Source: Oncomelania hupensis
Lineage: Eukaryota > Mollusca > Gastropoda > Littorinimorpha > Pomatiopsidae
NCBI GenBank assembly: GCA_036898135.1
Contig: CM072522.1
Location: 60,992,556-61,056,555 of the forward strand
DNA: 64,000 nucleotides
Direction: 5' to 3'
The notes under the pieces were generated by a model. That model did not search any database. It was not told the DNA's origin and saw only the letters and a list, made by a program, of their open reading frames with translations. This document shows positions 42,080 through 53,597 of the stretch, piece after piece. The position numbers and the translations under genes were made by a program. Within the stretch, counting starts at the first letter, position 1; every line of letters starts with the position of its first letter.

Positions 42080-42275
42080 TGTTTCACCTAATGTGGCACA
42101 CACAACAAACACACTGACATGTTTCACCCATTGTAGCACACACAACACATCTATCACTCAAACATGTGATACACACAACCAACACATCTATCACTCAAAC
42201 ATGTGGCAAACAAAAAAACACACCTATCACTCAAACATGTTGTACACACAGCAAACACATCTATCACTCAAACAT
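42080..42275. repeat. 34-42-bp tandem repeat in intron 5
   Basis: Six units around ACACATCTATCACTCAAACATG, with CACACAAC spacers. The ORFs across it are repeat artefacts. Confidence 0.8.
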
Positions 42276-42384
42276 GTGGTGTGAAGACAGGGAGATCACT
42301 ATTAGAAAATTGAAAGGAAATCAAATTTTTATTTTTGACATTTTCATTGTGACTGCATCCGATATCATTATAATTATACTTTAT

Positions 42385-42480
42385 TGAAGGGAGGGAGGAA
42401 ACCGTAGTACCCAGAGAAAACACTCGGTGACTTCAATAGTCTAGTAACTAAGTCACATAAGTTCGCTCCTTGCTCTGTGT
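42385..42480. mobile_element. SINE core fragment in intron 5
   Basis: GAAGGGAGGGAGGAAACC and GTACCCAGAGAAAACACTCG match the central core of the tRNA-derived SINE at 20936. The head is lost. Confidence 0.5.
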
Positions 42481-43434
42481 GTGCCCCACGTGTTTAAGAG
42501 TTCATTTAGGACCTGTTCTTTCATGCAAAGAACATCAGGAACTCCGAGAAATTTGACGCAAACACAATATTAAATGCTGAACAAACTTTACTACGAACGG
42601 ACAATCACTCATTCAACAGATATTGTGTAACATACAAAGTCAAAATGAAGATGGTGATGTAATTGCTGACTGTGATGATGATGGTGACGATGATTTGTAT
42701 GACGGTGATGATGACTACTATGACGATAAGGATAAGATTGTTCATTTCGTCGTTGGCCTTAGCCTTCCTTGATGCCGTTACAAAGGGTTATAACTCTTCT
42801 CTCTCAAAGTAACTACAGTGTCGTCGGCTTCCAATTATTTCTGACAGTAATGTCGACCTAGATGACCGATGAGCCACGATGAAGACTGCAATGATGATTA
42901 ACATGAAGCAGCGATTTAAGCGAAAAGAGATGATGATCATTTCTTCAGCTCTCTGCCCCGTAAGCCTTTGTCGACCACCAGTACAGTACTTACGATTCAT
43001 AGCTGAAAGCAGACGTTGCAGACTCACTCTCATTAAAATTGCATGAGATGTCAACGACTATGATGTGATCGCAGAGCCCTCAACATCACTCGAACACGAC
43101 CGACCTCTACGTCCAATGGCTTGGGGATCACTATTCCTGAGGATATTTTGGGGAAAATGCGGAAAGGGTCATCCGTCGTTTAAAGGTTTGGTACTGAGTA
43201 CATAGGGTGGGCTGGGAATAGGGACATGAAGAAACTCCCCACCAGGACATCCGCAACACCCTTGTGTACATCAGCGCCCTTCCGCTGGACAGAAATACAG
43301 AAAAAGGCATACATGGCCACTATTAGATATAGTGTCAACCAGTTATTCATATGGTTTCTTTTTTCATAATCACGTTCAATTTAGGTTTGAAATGCGAACC
43401 ATGAAATCCTATCTTATCCTATCCTGTAACTCGG
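42481..43434. other. intronic stretch, nothing recognised
   Basis: Contains GATGAT/GACGAT-rich sequence at 42645-42730. A minus-strand ORF at 42788-43054 has no recognisable domain. Confidence 0.5.
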
Positions 43435-44110
43435 AGGTCGTTGATGCACCACAGATGATCGTTTAATGAGCGTACTCCATCTTTCCCTGGCCTCAGCAAC
43501 CCTGATTGTTTCGCTCAGTGCCAGACTCGGTCAAACACCTTTTTGAAGTCTAGAAACACATGATATAGATGTTGTTGGTGCTGTAGGTATTTCTCGCAGA
43601 TTATTCTGAGATTGCAAATCTGTTCAGTGGTACTTCGCCCTGCCCTGAATCCTGCTTCCTCTTCAGCTATGATTTGTTCAGCTTATGTTTTCAACCTGTT
43701 GAGTATTATTTTCATGAGGAACTTGCTGGGATGGCTGATGAGGCTGATGGTGCGATAATTTTCACATTCCTGAAGGTTACCTTTTTTGGGAAAAGTGATG
43801 ACAAGCGACTGGGTCCATGATGTAGGCCACTCCATACTCTGCCAGATCTTGTTACTGATAATGGGGAGTGTGTCTCCTCCTGCTTGAAGCAGTTTCGCGG
43901 GTATGTTGTTCTTTCCAGCTGACTTCCCCTTCTTCAGCGATTGCACTGCTGCTTCAACTTCTTCTCGGAGAATTGGGAGGATTTCTTCTTCTTCTCTGTT
44001 CTCTGGACATGCTAGAACTGAAGGGTCTCCATTTGTTGTGTGGTTGTAAAGGTCAGAACAGTACTCTGTCCATCTGTCCAATAGTTCTTGTTCTTGTGTA
44101 AGGCATATGC
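43435..44110 (-). pseudogene. RTE-like LINE fragment, N-terminal half of RT plus 3' end
   Basis: The minus strand reads TQEQELLDRWTEYCSDLYN, EVEAAVQSLKKGKSAGKNNI, WTQSLVITFPKKGNLQ and YRTISLISHPSKF. After a stop it continues with IIAEEEAGFRAGRSTTEQI and HVFLDFKKVFDRVWH (first catalytic Asp). From there it jumps to the element's 3' end, with TTACAGGATAGGATAAG. The ADD box and thumb are deleted. The 56570 fragment is the complementary half of the same family. Confidence 0.82.
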
Positions 44111-44320
44111 CAGACTTGCCAGAACCATGAAATAATGAATCCAAATGAACTAGATTGAAGCAATTTCGATGAATGCAACAACTGCCATTAATTCCACCAC
44201 ACTCCACCTCACCCCTCCTCTCTCTCTCTCTTTCTCCATTATGCACCCATCGAATCAAATAAATATTCGATACTCACAAGAACTTCCCCTGGTGACTGGT
44301 TATTCTAACTGTTTCTAGAC

Positions 44321-44394
44321 ATAACATCTACACAACAACCTGTTGAACCAATTCTGGGCACCAATCTTGGTCGCCATACCAATGAACATCAAGG
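44321..44394 (+). other. possible small exon, phase conflict
   Basis: TTTCTAG before and GTGATG after enclose 74 bp, open as ITSTQQPVEPILGTNLGRHT when entered in phase 1, leaving phase 1. It would follow exon 4 but cannot join the phase-0 zinc-finger exon. It is alternative, vestigial or chance. Confidence 0.25.
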
Positions 44395-44779
44395 TGATGT
44401 TACTTGTTGAGACCTAAAAAAAACCATCTAAAGTCTAAGTGCTGACCCAAATTATGGATTTTTGAACCGTATGAAAACATCTAATCAGATTCATATATAA
44501 CGCCAACCAACAACACGTGCAAACTGAAAACTAATAATGTTATTTGCAACAGAAGAGTGATTAGCTATAAAACAATTAATCCACATCACAGGCACCCGAA
44601 ATGAGAAATTAATACAGGTCCGCGACACCCTGGTTGTTATTGCAAATTAATATATCCTTGTAATTGTCAGGACTGAAGTAGGTTTACTTTAACTATTATC
44701 AAGAAACTCAACACATTGTTGTTGTGATAATGGTATAATAATAATAATCGATTATATTAATACAAAAAATACTAAATAT

Positions 44780-44840
44780 TAGTTAGTCATTGTTTATAGG
44801 GTCCAGCAAATTGCAAAGAGCCAAATCAGGACCACTTTGA
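44780..44840 (-). mobile_element. R577 older-subfamily 3' end fragment, copy B
   Basis: Same fragment and same break to GAT triplets as 13055-13117. Confidence 0.7.
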
Positions 44841-44860
44841 TGATGATGATGATGATAATA

Positions 44861-44892
<32 letters not shown>

Positions 44893-44945
44893 AATGAACA
44901 CTTTATAGTTAGTATTTTTTTGTAAATCTTGGTTTTCTTTTTCAG

Positions 44946-47173
44946 ATTCCAATTGCATGTGCTACACAACTGCTTACTGTCAACTCAACACCACAGTCAT
45001 TATTGGTCAAGTTCTCTTCTGCCTCAGTCACTCCCCACAGTGAAGTTAGTCTCACAGATCATGAGTGTAGAAGAGAGACTAAGCAGAAACAGAAGACCGG
45101 AGAGCAAAAGAAACTTGTGTGTGATGTTTGTAATAAAGCTTTCACTCATGCTGGCCATTTGAAGGTACACAAGCGTATACATACAGGAGAGAAGAATCAT
45201 GTGTGTGATGTTTGTAATAAAGCTTTCACTCATGCTGGCCATTTGAAGGTACATAAGCGTACATACAGGAGAGAAGAATTATGTGTGTGATGTTTGTAAT
45301 AAATCTTCACTCTGGCTTGCCATTTGAAGGTACATAAGCGTATACATACAGGAGAGAAGAATTATGTGTGTGATGTTTGTAATAAATCTTTCACTCGTGC
45401 GGGTGATTTGAAGGTACATAAACTTATACATACAGGAGAGAAGAATCATGTGTGTGATGTTTGTAATAAAGCTTTCACTCAGGCTGTCCATTTGAAGGTA
45501 CATAAACTTATACATACAGGAGAGAAGAATCATGTGTGTGATGTTTGTAATAAAGCTTTCACTCGTGCTCGTAATTTGAAGGTACATAAGCTTTCACATA
45601 CAGGAGAGAAGAATCATGTGTGTGATGTTTGTAATAAAGCTTTTACTCGGGCTGGTGATTTGAAGGTACATAAGCTTATACATACAGTCCAAGAGAAGAA
45701 TCATGTGTGTGATGTTTGTAATAAAGCTTTTACTCGGGCTGGTGATTTGAAGGTACATAAGCTTATACATACAGTCCAAGAGAAGAATCATGTGTGTGAT
45801 GTTTGTAATAAAGTTTTTTACTCGGGCTGGCCAATTGAATAGACATAAGCTTATACATACAGGAGAGAAGAATCATGTGTGTGATGTTTGTAATAAAGCT
45901 TTCACTCGGGCTGGCAATTTGAATAGACATAAGCTTATACATACAGGAGAGAAGAATCATGTGTGTGATGTTTGTAATAAAGTTTTCACTGGGGATGGCC
46001 ATTTGAATAGACATAAGCTTACACATGTACATACAGGAGAGAAGAATCATGTGTGGAAAGAAGAATCATGTGTGTGATGTTTGTAATAAATCTTTCACTT
46101 GTGCGGGTGATTTGAAGGTACATAAACTTATACATGCAGGAGAGAAGAATCATGTGTGTGATGTTTGTAATAAAGCTTTCACTATGGCTGTCCATTTGAA
46201 GGTACATAAGTTTATACATACATGAGAGAAGAATCATGTGTGTGATGTTTGTAATAAAGCTTTCTAAAGTGACTGGCCGGTGGAGGGCATTCAATTTTCC
46301 CACTGGGGTTGTTTCAACAGATCTTTTATGCGGATCGGGGTTGTCCGGTCCTGATTTGGCTCGGAAGAGTCCGCTGGACCTAAAGCAATAATAAATCAAT
46401 CAATCAATCAATCAATCAATAAAGCTTTCACTCGGGCTGTCCATTTGAAGGTACATAAACTTATACATACAGGAGAGAAGAATCATGTGTGTGATGTTTG
46501 TAATAAAGCTTTCACTCGTGCTGGTGATTTGAAGGTACATAAGCTTTCACATACAGGAGAGAAGAATCATGTGTGTGATGTTTGTAATAAAGCTTTTACT
46601 CGGGCTGGTGATTTGAAGATACATAAGCTTATACATACAGTCCAAGAGAAGAATCATGTGTGTGATGTTTGTAATAAAGCTTTTACTCGGGCTGGTGATT
46701 TGAAGGTACATAAGCTTATACATACAGTCCAAGAGAAGAATCATGTGTGTGATGTTTGTAATAAAGTTTTTACTCGGGCTGGCCAATTGAATAGACATAA
46801 GCTTATACATACAGGAGAGAAGAATCATGTGTGTGATGTTTGTAATAAAGCTTTTACTCTTGCTGGCAATTTGAAGTTACATAAGCTGATACATACAGGA
46901 GAGAAGAATCATGTGTGTGATGTTTGTAATAAAGCTTTCACTGCGGCTGGACATTTGAATAGACATAAGCTTATACATACAGAAGAGAAGAATCATGTGT
47001 GTGATGTTTGTAATAAAGCTTTTACTCAGGCTAGCAATTTGAAGGTACATAAGCTTATACATACAGGAGAGAAAAGTCATGCGTGTGATGTTTGTAATAA
47101 AACTTTCACCATGGTTAGCGATTTGAAGAAGCACAAATTCACACATTCTGGACACAAAAATTCATGTGTTTGA
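44946..47173 (+). pseudogene. zinc-finger gene B, finger exon (about 23 C2H2 motifs, broken)
   Basis: Acceptor TTTTTCAG at 44938-44945, phase 0. About 55 linker residues lead into C2H2 fingers of the CDVCNKAFTRAGDLKVHKLIH type joined by TGEKNH. Lesions: 2 bp lost near 45262 and 1 bp near 45305 (frame restored, but a stop lies between them after two fingers), an extra T near 45817, a broken finger near 46050, TGA at 46223-46225, and an R577 insertion at 46265-46417. The longest intact run is 46445-47173, nine fingers. Four fingers carry an odd TVQEKNH linker, as pairs in two blocks (45330-45840 and 46430-46830), which shows that a five-finger block was duplicated. As sequenced, only the first two fingers can be translated from exons 1-5. 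Assembly error in this repetitive array is a possible alternative to pseudogenisation. Confidence 0.8.
46265..46417 (+). mobile_element. R577 retroposon, 5'-truncated, in a zinc-finger exon
   Basis: The 153-bp 3' part of R577 (from TAAAGTGACTGG) has an (AATC)n tail. AATAAAGCTTTC flanks it (46253-46264 and 46418-46429). Truncation at the 5' end with a 12-bp duplication is a signature of target-primed reverse transcription. Confidence 0.85.
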
Positions 47174-47794
47174 CGTTTTTAAGAACATCTTTTCTTTCAG
47201 CTTGCAAGTTGAAGAGACATGCACTTACATGTTCAGAGGAGAAACATCATGTTTGTGAGATGTTTTTGCTGACGATTTGAAGCCACGCGTGTTGATGCAT
47301 ACTGAAGTGAAAATGGATGTGACATATGTGTAATATCTAATGCTTTTATTCATGCTGACAGTGTGATGAATCACAGTTGGTACATCAGAAAAGGCAATTA
47401 GCGGTTGTGCTTTCATTTAAAAGAGTACTTGAAGAAGCTTACAGTAACATAAGCTGCAGGCAGAAAAGAAGAAAAAAACAAAACGATTCATTAGATAAAA
47501 CCAATCTGTTCAGGTTATTTTGAAGTTTTTCCTCAAGGTCAAATAAGTCTAAATGCCTAAAACTCTTGACAGCCTTTTTCAACTTCTGCTCTTTGCAGTC
47601 CGCTGCACCCTATAATCGACTAGCTTACTCTTGACATCAATATTGTATATTGGCCCGAGCAATGTTTTGAACATTGGTCAAATTGAAATATGAATATAGT
47701 ACTCCAAGCATATGCTGGAGGAACAATGGCGTACAGTGTATGTAATAAATTATGTTGAATTTTATCAGTAAATATTATGTGTGACATTTAACCA
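47174..47794. other. 3' flank of zinc-finger gene B
   Basis: Decayed finger remnants to about 47300, then unique sequence matching 19700-19900. CTCTTTGCAGTCCGCTGCAC at 47590-47612 is a further R577 older-subfamily 3' scrap. Confidence 0.6.
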
Positions 47795-48348
47795 TTGAAT
47801 GGAAAGGACACACTTGTGCTAGGAGTTTGAAGTATCACCAGTTGTCACATACCATTGTCACATTGAATGTAAAGGAGACAACACTTCTGCTAGGTGTTTG
47901 AAGTATCACCATTGTCACATACCATTGTCACATTGAATGTAAAGGAGACAACACTTCTGCTAGGTGTTTGAAGTATCACCATTGTCACATACCATTGTCA
48001 CATTGAATGTAAAGGAGACGACACTTGTGCTAGGAGTTTGAAGTATCACCATTGTCACATACCATTGTCACATGGAATGTAAAGGAGACGACACTTGTGC
48101 TAGGTGTTTGAAGTATCACCAGTTGTCACATACCATTGTCACATTGAATGTAAAGGAGACCACACTTGTGCTAGGAGTTTGAAGTATCACCATTGTCACA
48201 TACCATTGTCACATTGAATGTAAAAGAGACGACACTTGTGCTAGGTGTTTGAAGTATCACCATTGTCACATACCATTGTCACATTGAATGTAAAGGAGAC
48301 AACACTTGTGTTAGGAGTTTGAAGTATCACCATTGTCACATACCATTG
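47795..48348. repeat. 69-bp satellite, left part
   Basis: About eight units with TTGTCACATTGAATGTAAAG, GAGACAACACTTGTGCTAGG and AGTTTGAAGTATCACC. Interrupted by a hAT element and resumed at 49195. Absent from copy A, where only a related 60-bp motif is present (22255-22400). Confidence 0.9.
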
Positions 48349-49186
48349 CAGAGCTGCCAACCCCTACGGAACGTCCGTAGTTTCTCCGGAAAATGTTCTT
48401 TAATTCCGCAACTACGCCATTTCAAGAAATACTACAGAAGAAAAATTTCAAAGCATACCTATTTTTTTACAAGTATCGAAACAAAGCCGCGAGAGACGTA
48501 GGCCTACTAGGCTTTCGTCAATATCATAGACTTTCGTATAGCGCTTTGCGTGTGCGCTATTTTTAGCTCAGCAGCCACTGCGCGGTAGACTGAGAGATTC
48601 CTGTCAGTAATGCAGCCTGTGAAAGGATCTTTAGCCAGGTTCGAAAGAACAGAACAGTGTTCAGACCATCCCTTGGCGCAGAGCAGACTGAAGCCTTGCT
48701 AGTCCTCAAGTCAAAGTTCCAGGGACGCCCTTGCTACCAGGCAGATTTGCCAGTAGAGCTGCTACAGAGATGCAAGAGGGCAACTGTTTCTGCCCTAGCA
48801 GAAGAAAAGCCCTAACATGTCTATGCCTGTGAACCTATAACTGACAATGTTTTTTTTTATTTTTTAATATAAATAGCAGCTTTAACAATTTGGTTTTAAA
48901 CCAATGCAGTATCCATGCCATTAGTACATGTAGTGAGCCATTGGGTTAGCTTTTCCAAACAAAATGTTAAAACTGTTTTTTTATCATTTTAAAAATAAAT
49001 ATTTGAAAGTTAATGCTTTTTGTGTTGGTGTTTGGTTTTTATTTAAGCTAATATCAACATTTTAAATAATGCTCATTTTATCATGTGAAAATTCTTGTTC
49101 GTACATTTGCTACTGAAATTGAGCTGAAACTACTGATATTTTTCTTTGTTTGCTACTGAATTTTTTTTTAGGGGTTGGCAGCTCTG
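48349..49186 (+). mobile_element. hAT-family derivative inserted in the satellite
   Basis: Perfect 18-bp terminal inverted repeats: CAGAGCTGCCAACCCCTA and its complement. The 8-bp flanks TACCATTG (48341-48348) and TAAAATTG (49187-49194) match at 6 of 8 positions. Inside on the plus strand (48635-48810) is FRPSLGAEQTEALLVLKSKF followed by a stop 30 residues on, a hAT transposase tail like that at 2859-3077. The terminal repeats resemble those of the element at 2624. Non-autonomous. Confidence 0.85.
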
Positions 49187-49194
49187 TAAAATTG

Positions 49195-49540
49195 TCACAT
49201 TGAATGTAAAGGAGACGACACTTGTGCTAGGAGTTTGAAGTATCACCATTGTCACATACCATTATCACATTGAATGTAAAGGAGACGACACTTGTGCTAG
49301 GAGTTTGAAGTATCACCATTGTCACATACCATTGTCACATGGAATGTAAAGGAGACGACACTTGTGTTAGGAGTTTGAAGTATCACCATTGTCACATACC
49401 ATTGTCACATTGAATGTAAAGGAGACGCCACTTGTGCTAGGTGTTTGAAGTATCACCAGTTGTCACATACCATTGTCACATTGAATGTAAAGGAGACAAC
49501 ACTTGTGTTAGGAGTTTGAAGTATCACCATTGTCACATGG
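49195..49540. repeat. 69-bp satellite, right part
   Basis: About five further units after the hAT insertion, more uniform (GGAGACGACACTTGTGCTAG) than the left part. Confidence 0.9.
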
Positions 49541-49599
49541 AAAGAAGTGGATAAGTAGTTGCGTTGTGTTATAGTTCTGAGTCAAGCCATTCTATTTGG

Positions 49600-50174
49600 C
49601 CCTGTGGGGGTGCCGGGGATTTCAGTATAAATAGTATCCCCACTTTCTGGAAATTTAGTGCATTAATTTCACACTGTCGCTGTCTTTCTCATTTGTTCTT
49701 TCTCATTCCTACTCTGTTCAATCTACTTTACAGTCTTCTTCTTCGCTAGACCAGTCACCTACCTTTTTTCTTGAAAACTTTTCTGGGATAAAACTCCTCA
49801 TTTGTGTGTAATGTCTGTTGGATCAGGTTGGAAATATTGGACGCCTTGTGCCAAATGGTCTCTGGGCCTTTCTATGATGTCATTATTTCATAATGTAGGC
49901 ATTTCATATGTATATGTTTTGATGATATTTTATAATGGTGTTTGTATTCTATTTTGTTTTTTGTAAACGGGGTTCAATAAATTAGAGTATAGCCTCAGCG
50001 TCCCCTGCATGGGATGTCTTTATTGTAAACCACTAGGGTTGTTTCGGCAGATCTTTTATGCAGATCGGGGGTGAGACCTATTTCAGCAAAGTTGTGGTCT
50101 TGATTTTGTGGTCCTGATTCAGCTCTTTGCTGTCTGCTGGACCCTGTAAGCATACGCAATGAATAACTAACATA
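49600..50174 (+). mobile_element. R577 retroposon, older subfamily, full length
   Basis: Diverged start (CCTGTGGGGGTGCCGGGG), TATAAATAG, and the alternative 3' end TTGTGGTCCTGATTCAGCTC ... CTGGACCCTGTAAGC. CATTCTATTTGG flanks it (49588-49599 and 50175-50186). Same insertion as 19911-20213 in copy A. Confidence 0.85.
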
Positions 50175-50418
50175 CATTCTATTTGGAACTTGTGTTATAG
50201 TTCTGCGTCAAGATATTGCATTTGGAACTTGTGTTGTAATTTGGCGTCAAACCATTGGATCTGGAACTGTTATAGTTCTGCGTCAAGCCTTTGGATTTGG
50301 AACTTGTGTTATAGTTCTGCGTCAAGCTATTGGACCTGTGTTACATGTATAGTTCTGCTTTAAATCTTTGGATTTGGAACTTGTGTTATAGATCTGCATC
50401 AAGCCATTGGATTTGGGG
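50175..50418. repeat. 40-bp tandem repeat, copy B
   Basis: About six units of TTGGAACTTGTGTTATAGTT plus CTGCGTCAAGCCATTGGAT; counterpart of 20214-20456. Confidence 0.88.
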
Positions 50419-50706
50419 ACTCAGGTTGGGTAGTCTCATCCTTTTCATGCCAGCTTTCAAGCCGGGTGTGTTTGTTCAGGATTTAAAAAATGTATATTTT
50501 TTTTAGTTCCAAAACATGCATGAAACATTATTAGTACAGAACATGGATAAATACAATTATAAACTATTACGCATACAATATTGAAAGAAAATCACAAAAT
50601 TTTGCAATGTTTCAATTGTACAGATTAGTCATCAAATCAAGTATAAAGAAAACTTCCAATCTGTACATAATGACTATAATTTTTACAATATATACTATTC
50701 CATCAG

Positions 50707-51486
50707 GTTTGGTTTACGTTTGTGTACACACAGAGACAGACAGGGAAAGAGAGAGAGAGAGAGGTTTACGTTTGTGTACACACAGAGACAGACAGGGAAA
50801 GAGAGAGAGAGAGAGAGGTTTAGGTTTGTGTACACACAGAGACAGACAGGGAAAGAGAGAGAGAGAGAGGTTTACGTTTGTGTACACACAGAGACAGACA
50901 GGGAAAGAGAGAGAGAGAGAGGTTTAGGTTTGTGTACACACAGAGACAGACAGGGAAAGAGAGAGAGAGAGAGGTTTAGGTTTGTGTACACACAGAGACA
51001 GACAGGGAAAGAGAGAGAGAGAGAGGTTTACGTTTGTGTACACACAGAGACAGACAGGGAAAGAGAGAGAGAGAGAGGTTTAGGTTTGTGTACACACAGA
51101 GACAGACAGGGAAAGAGAGAGAGAGAGAGGTTTAGGTTTGTGTACACACAGAGACAGACAGGGAAATAGAGAGAGAGAGAGGTTTACGTTTGTGTACACA
51201 CAGAGACAGACAGGGAAAGAGAGAGAGAGAGGTTTACGTTTGTGTACACACAGAGACAGACAGGGAAAGAGAGAGAGAGGTTTAGGTTTGTGTACACACA
51301 GAGACAGACAGGGAAAGAAAGAGAGAGAGAGGTTTAGGTTTGTGTACACACAGAGACAGACAGGGAAAGAGAGAGAGAGAGAGGTTTAGGTTTGTGTACA
51401 CACAGAGACAGACAGGGAAAGAGAGAGAGAGAGAGGTTTATGTTTGTGTACACACAGAGACAGACAGGGAAAGAGAGAGAGAGGTC
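50707..51486. repeat. 53-bp minisatellite with GA run
   Basis: About 15 units of GGTTTACGTTTGTGTACACA, CAGAGACAGACAGGGAAA and (GA)n of variable length. Copy A has a single unit plus a longer GA run at 20757-20821. Confidence 0.95.
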
Positions 51487-51996
51487 ATGGAGTACTCTTT
51501 TAACAACTTCTTAAAGAACAACAATTGAGGCAAACAAACCAATACATGAATTATAAGTGTTCAACCCAGTGGGATATAGGGATGTCATGCTTGTATACAT
51601 TTTTCTTGTGTCAGTTGACTGGGTTGTACACAAGCTACTCGTATATACTTCTCCATCTCATATCTGTGTTTTTTAACAGCTGTAAATGACTGATAGAGTG
51701 GAGGCTGTTTTTCAGTTTTACATCTGTAAATATATGATTTAAATAATAATATTATTAAGTCCAATATTTTATCACTTTTTATATTTCTGTCACAGCCAAA
51801 TATTAACAGATGCTCGCTAAATTGGAAGGCAACAGAATTATAGCATTTAGAATTAATGGCCCTTTCAAATTCATTCCAAAATATGTGAACAAACAATAAG
51901 CTAGAGGGGAAATGGCGTTCAATGTTTGGCATGGAAAGCATGTGTTGAATATTGTCAGTGAATATATGTGTGACATTTAACCATTGAATGTAAAGA
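51487..51996. other. unique sequence shared with copy A
   Basis: No gene; corresponds to 20822-20930, 21255-21331 and 21910-22235. A minus-strand ORF at 51585-52040 is partly mirrored at 22076-22264 but has no recognisable domain and is not preserved in length. Confidence 0.6.
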
Positions 51997-52569
51997 CCCC
52001 CGTTTGGGTGCCGGGGTTTCAGTATAAATAGTATCCCCACTTTCTGGAAATTTAGTGCTTTAAATTCCCACTGTCGCTGTCTTTCTCATTTGCTCTTTCT
52101 CATTCCTGCTCTGTTCTATCAATCTGCTATACTATCGTCTTCTTCGCTAGCCCAGTCTCCTACCTTTTTTCTTGAAAACTCTTCCGGGACAAGACTCCTT
52201 GTTTGTGTATGAGGTCTGTTGGATCAACTTGGGAATATTGGACGCTTTCTGCCAGGTGGTTACTAGGGCTTCCTATGATGTTATTATTTAGCAATGTAGG
52301 CATTTTATATGTATGTGTTTTGTTGATAATTTATAATGATGTTTGTATTCTATTTTGTTTTTGTAAACGGGGGATCGATAAGTTGGGGTGAAGCCTCAGC
52401 TGTCCCCTGCGTTGGTTGTCTTTATTGTAAAGTGATTGGCTGGTGGAGAGCTTTCGGTTTTCCCACTAGGGTTGTTTCAGCAGATCTTTTATGTGGATCG
52501 GGGGTTGTCCGGTCCTGATTTGGCTCGGAAGAGTCCGCTGGACCTAAAGCAATAATAATGTAATGTAAT
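51997..52569 (+). mobile_element. R577 retroposon, younger subfamily, full length
   Basis: CCCCCGTTTGGG start, TATAAATAG, 3' end CCTAAAGCAATAATAATG plus (TAATG)n. GAATGTAAAG flanks it (51986-51995 and 52570-52579). Copy A has the unoccupied site (GATTGTAAAG, near 22222). Confidence 0.9.
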
Positions 52570-53597
52570 GAATGTAAAGTAGACAACACTTACGCTAGGA
52601 GTCTGAGGTATCACCAGTTGTCACATACCATGAAGACACATTATGCTAGCAGTTTGAGGGATCACCAGTTGTCACATACTGTGAAGACACATTATACATG
52701 TGATAACTTTTCCCTCTAGTAGAGTAATTTAAGAAGCATAGATTGAGACATGCTGAAGAGAAACTACAATACAGGCGATATTTGTAGGTCCACCTTTGGG
52801 CATGGGATGTTTGTAACCATCATTGTAGGGCATGGGATGTTTGTAACCACTTTTGTATGGCATGGGATGTTTGTAACCACCTTTGTGATGCCAGTGTATA
52901 TGATGTGTAACATTTTAGCATTGATTGTAAAGGAGACAACCAAGAGAGTCACCCTGCTGTTAGCTTCCTTGTTTTAGGATTGATGGTGCATGACAATGGC
53001 TGTGATGAGTTACTGCATGTAAATATGAATGTGAAGAATGTAGATACAACCTGGCCTTTGGAGTTAATGGTCATCAAATCCTTTTACTATGATCACTTCA
53101 TCCTTGATACAGCTACAGGAGCTAATATAGAGATCTACTTTATTCCAGGATTGCATTCCAAAACAATGGATTTGAATGAATTAATGATATAATATGAAAC
53201 ATATGTAAGCAATAATTTTGTTTAAAAATTGACATTGTGTTAATATTTCTGTATTAATACATTATTTGACCTATTTTATAAATTCCTGCTACTCTCTGCA
53301 ATATTGTCAACTTGGGTAACAATGTTATAATTTCTTTTGTAATTGACTTTACTTAAAATGTTAGCTGGTGGCGCTTGGCATGGGATATACTTTCTTTTGA
53401 TTGATCTTTTTCTCTCTTGTCCGTTGTAACAAATTAGGGTTGATCGTCGGGTATAGACAGTACTCTTAGAGGACACTAAACACACAAAGGTAGAAGAAAG
53501 TTTATAATATTGTGAAACTAAACTATATCAATATTGGCATTATGTTGCTGTGTGCTGCAGCCTATGATGTCCGTAGAATGAATTTTTTTTTTATTTT
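52570..53597. other. unique sequence shared with copy A
   Basis: Matches 22236-22503 and 23026-23700. Three 30-bp units lie at 52800-52888. No gene. Confidence 0.6.

Noticed and set aside
44321..44394. Small exon between exon 5 and the finger exon
   Set aside because: Splice-like ends and an open frame, but phase 1 on both sides cannot join the phase-0 finger exon. Kept only as a low-confidence note.
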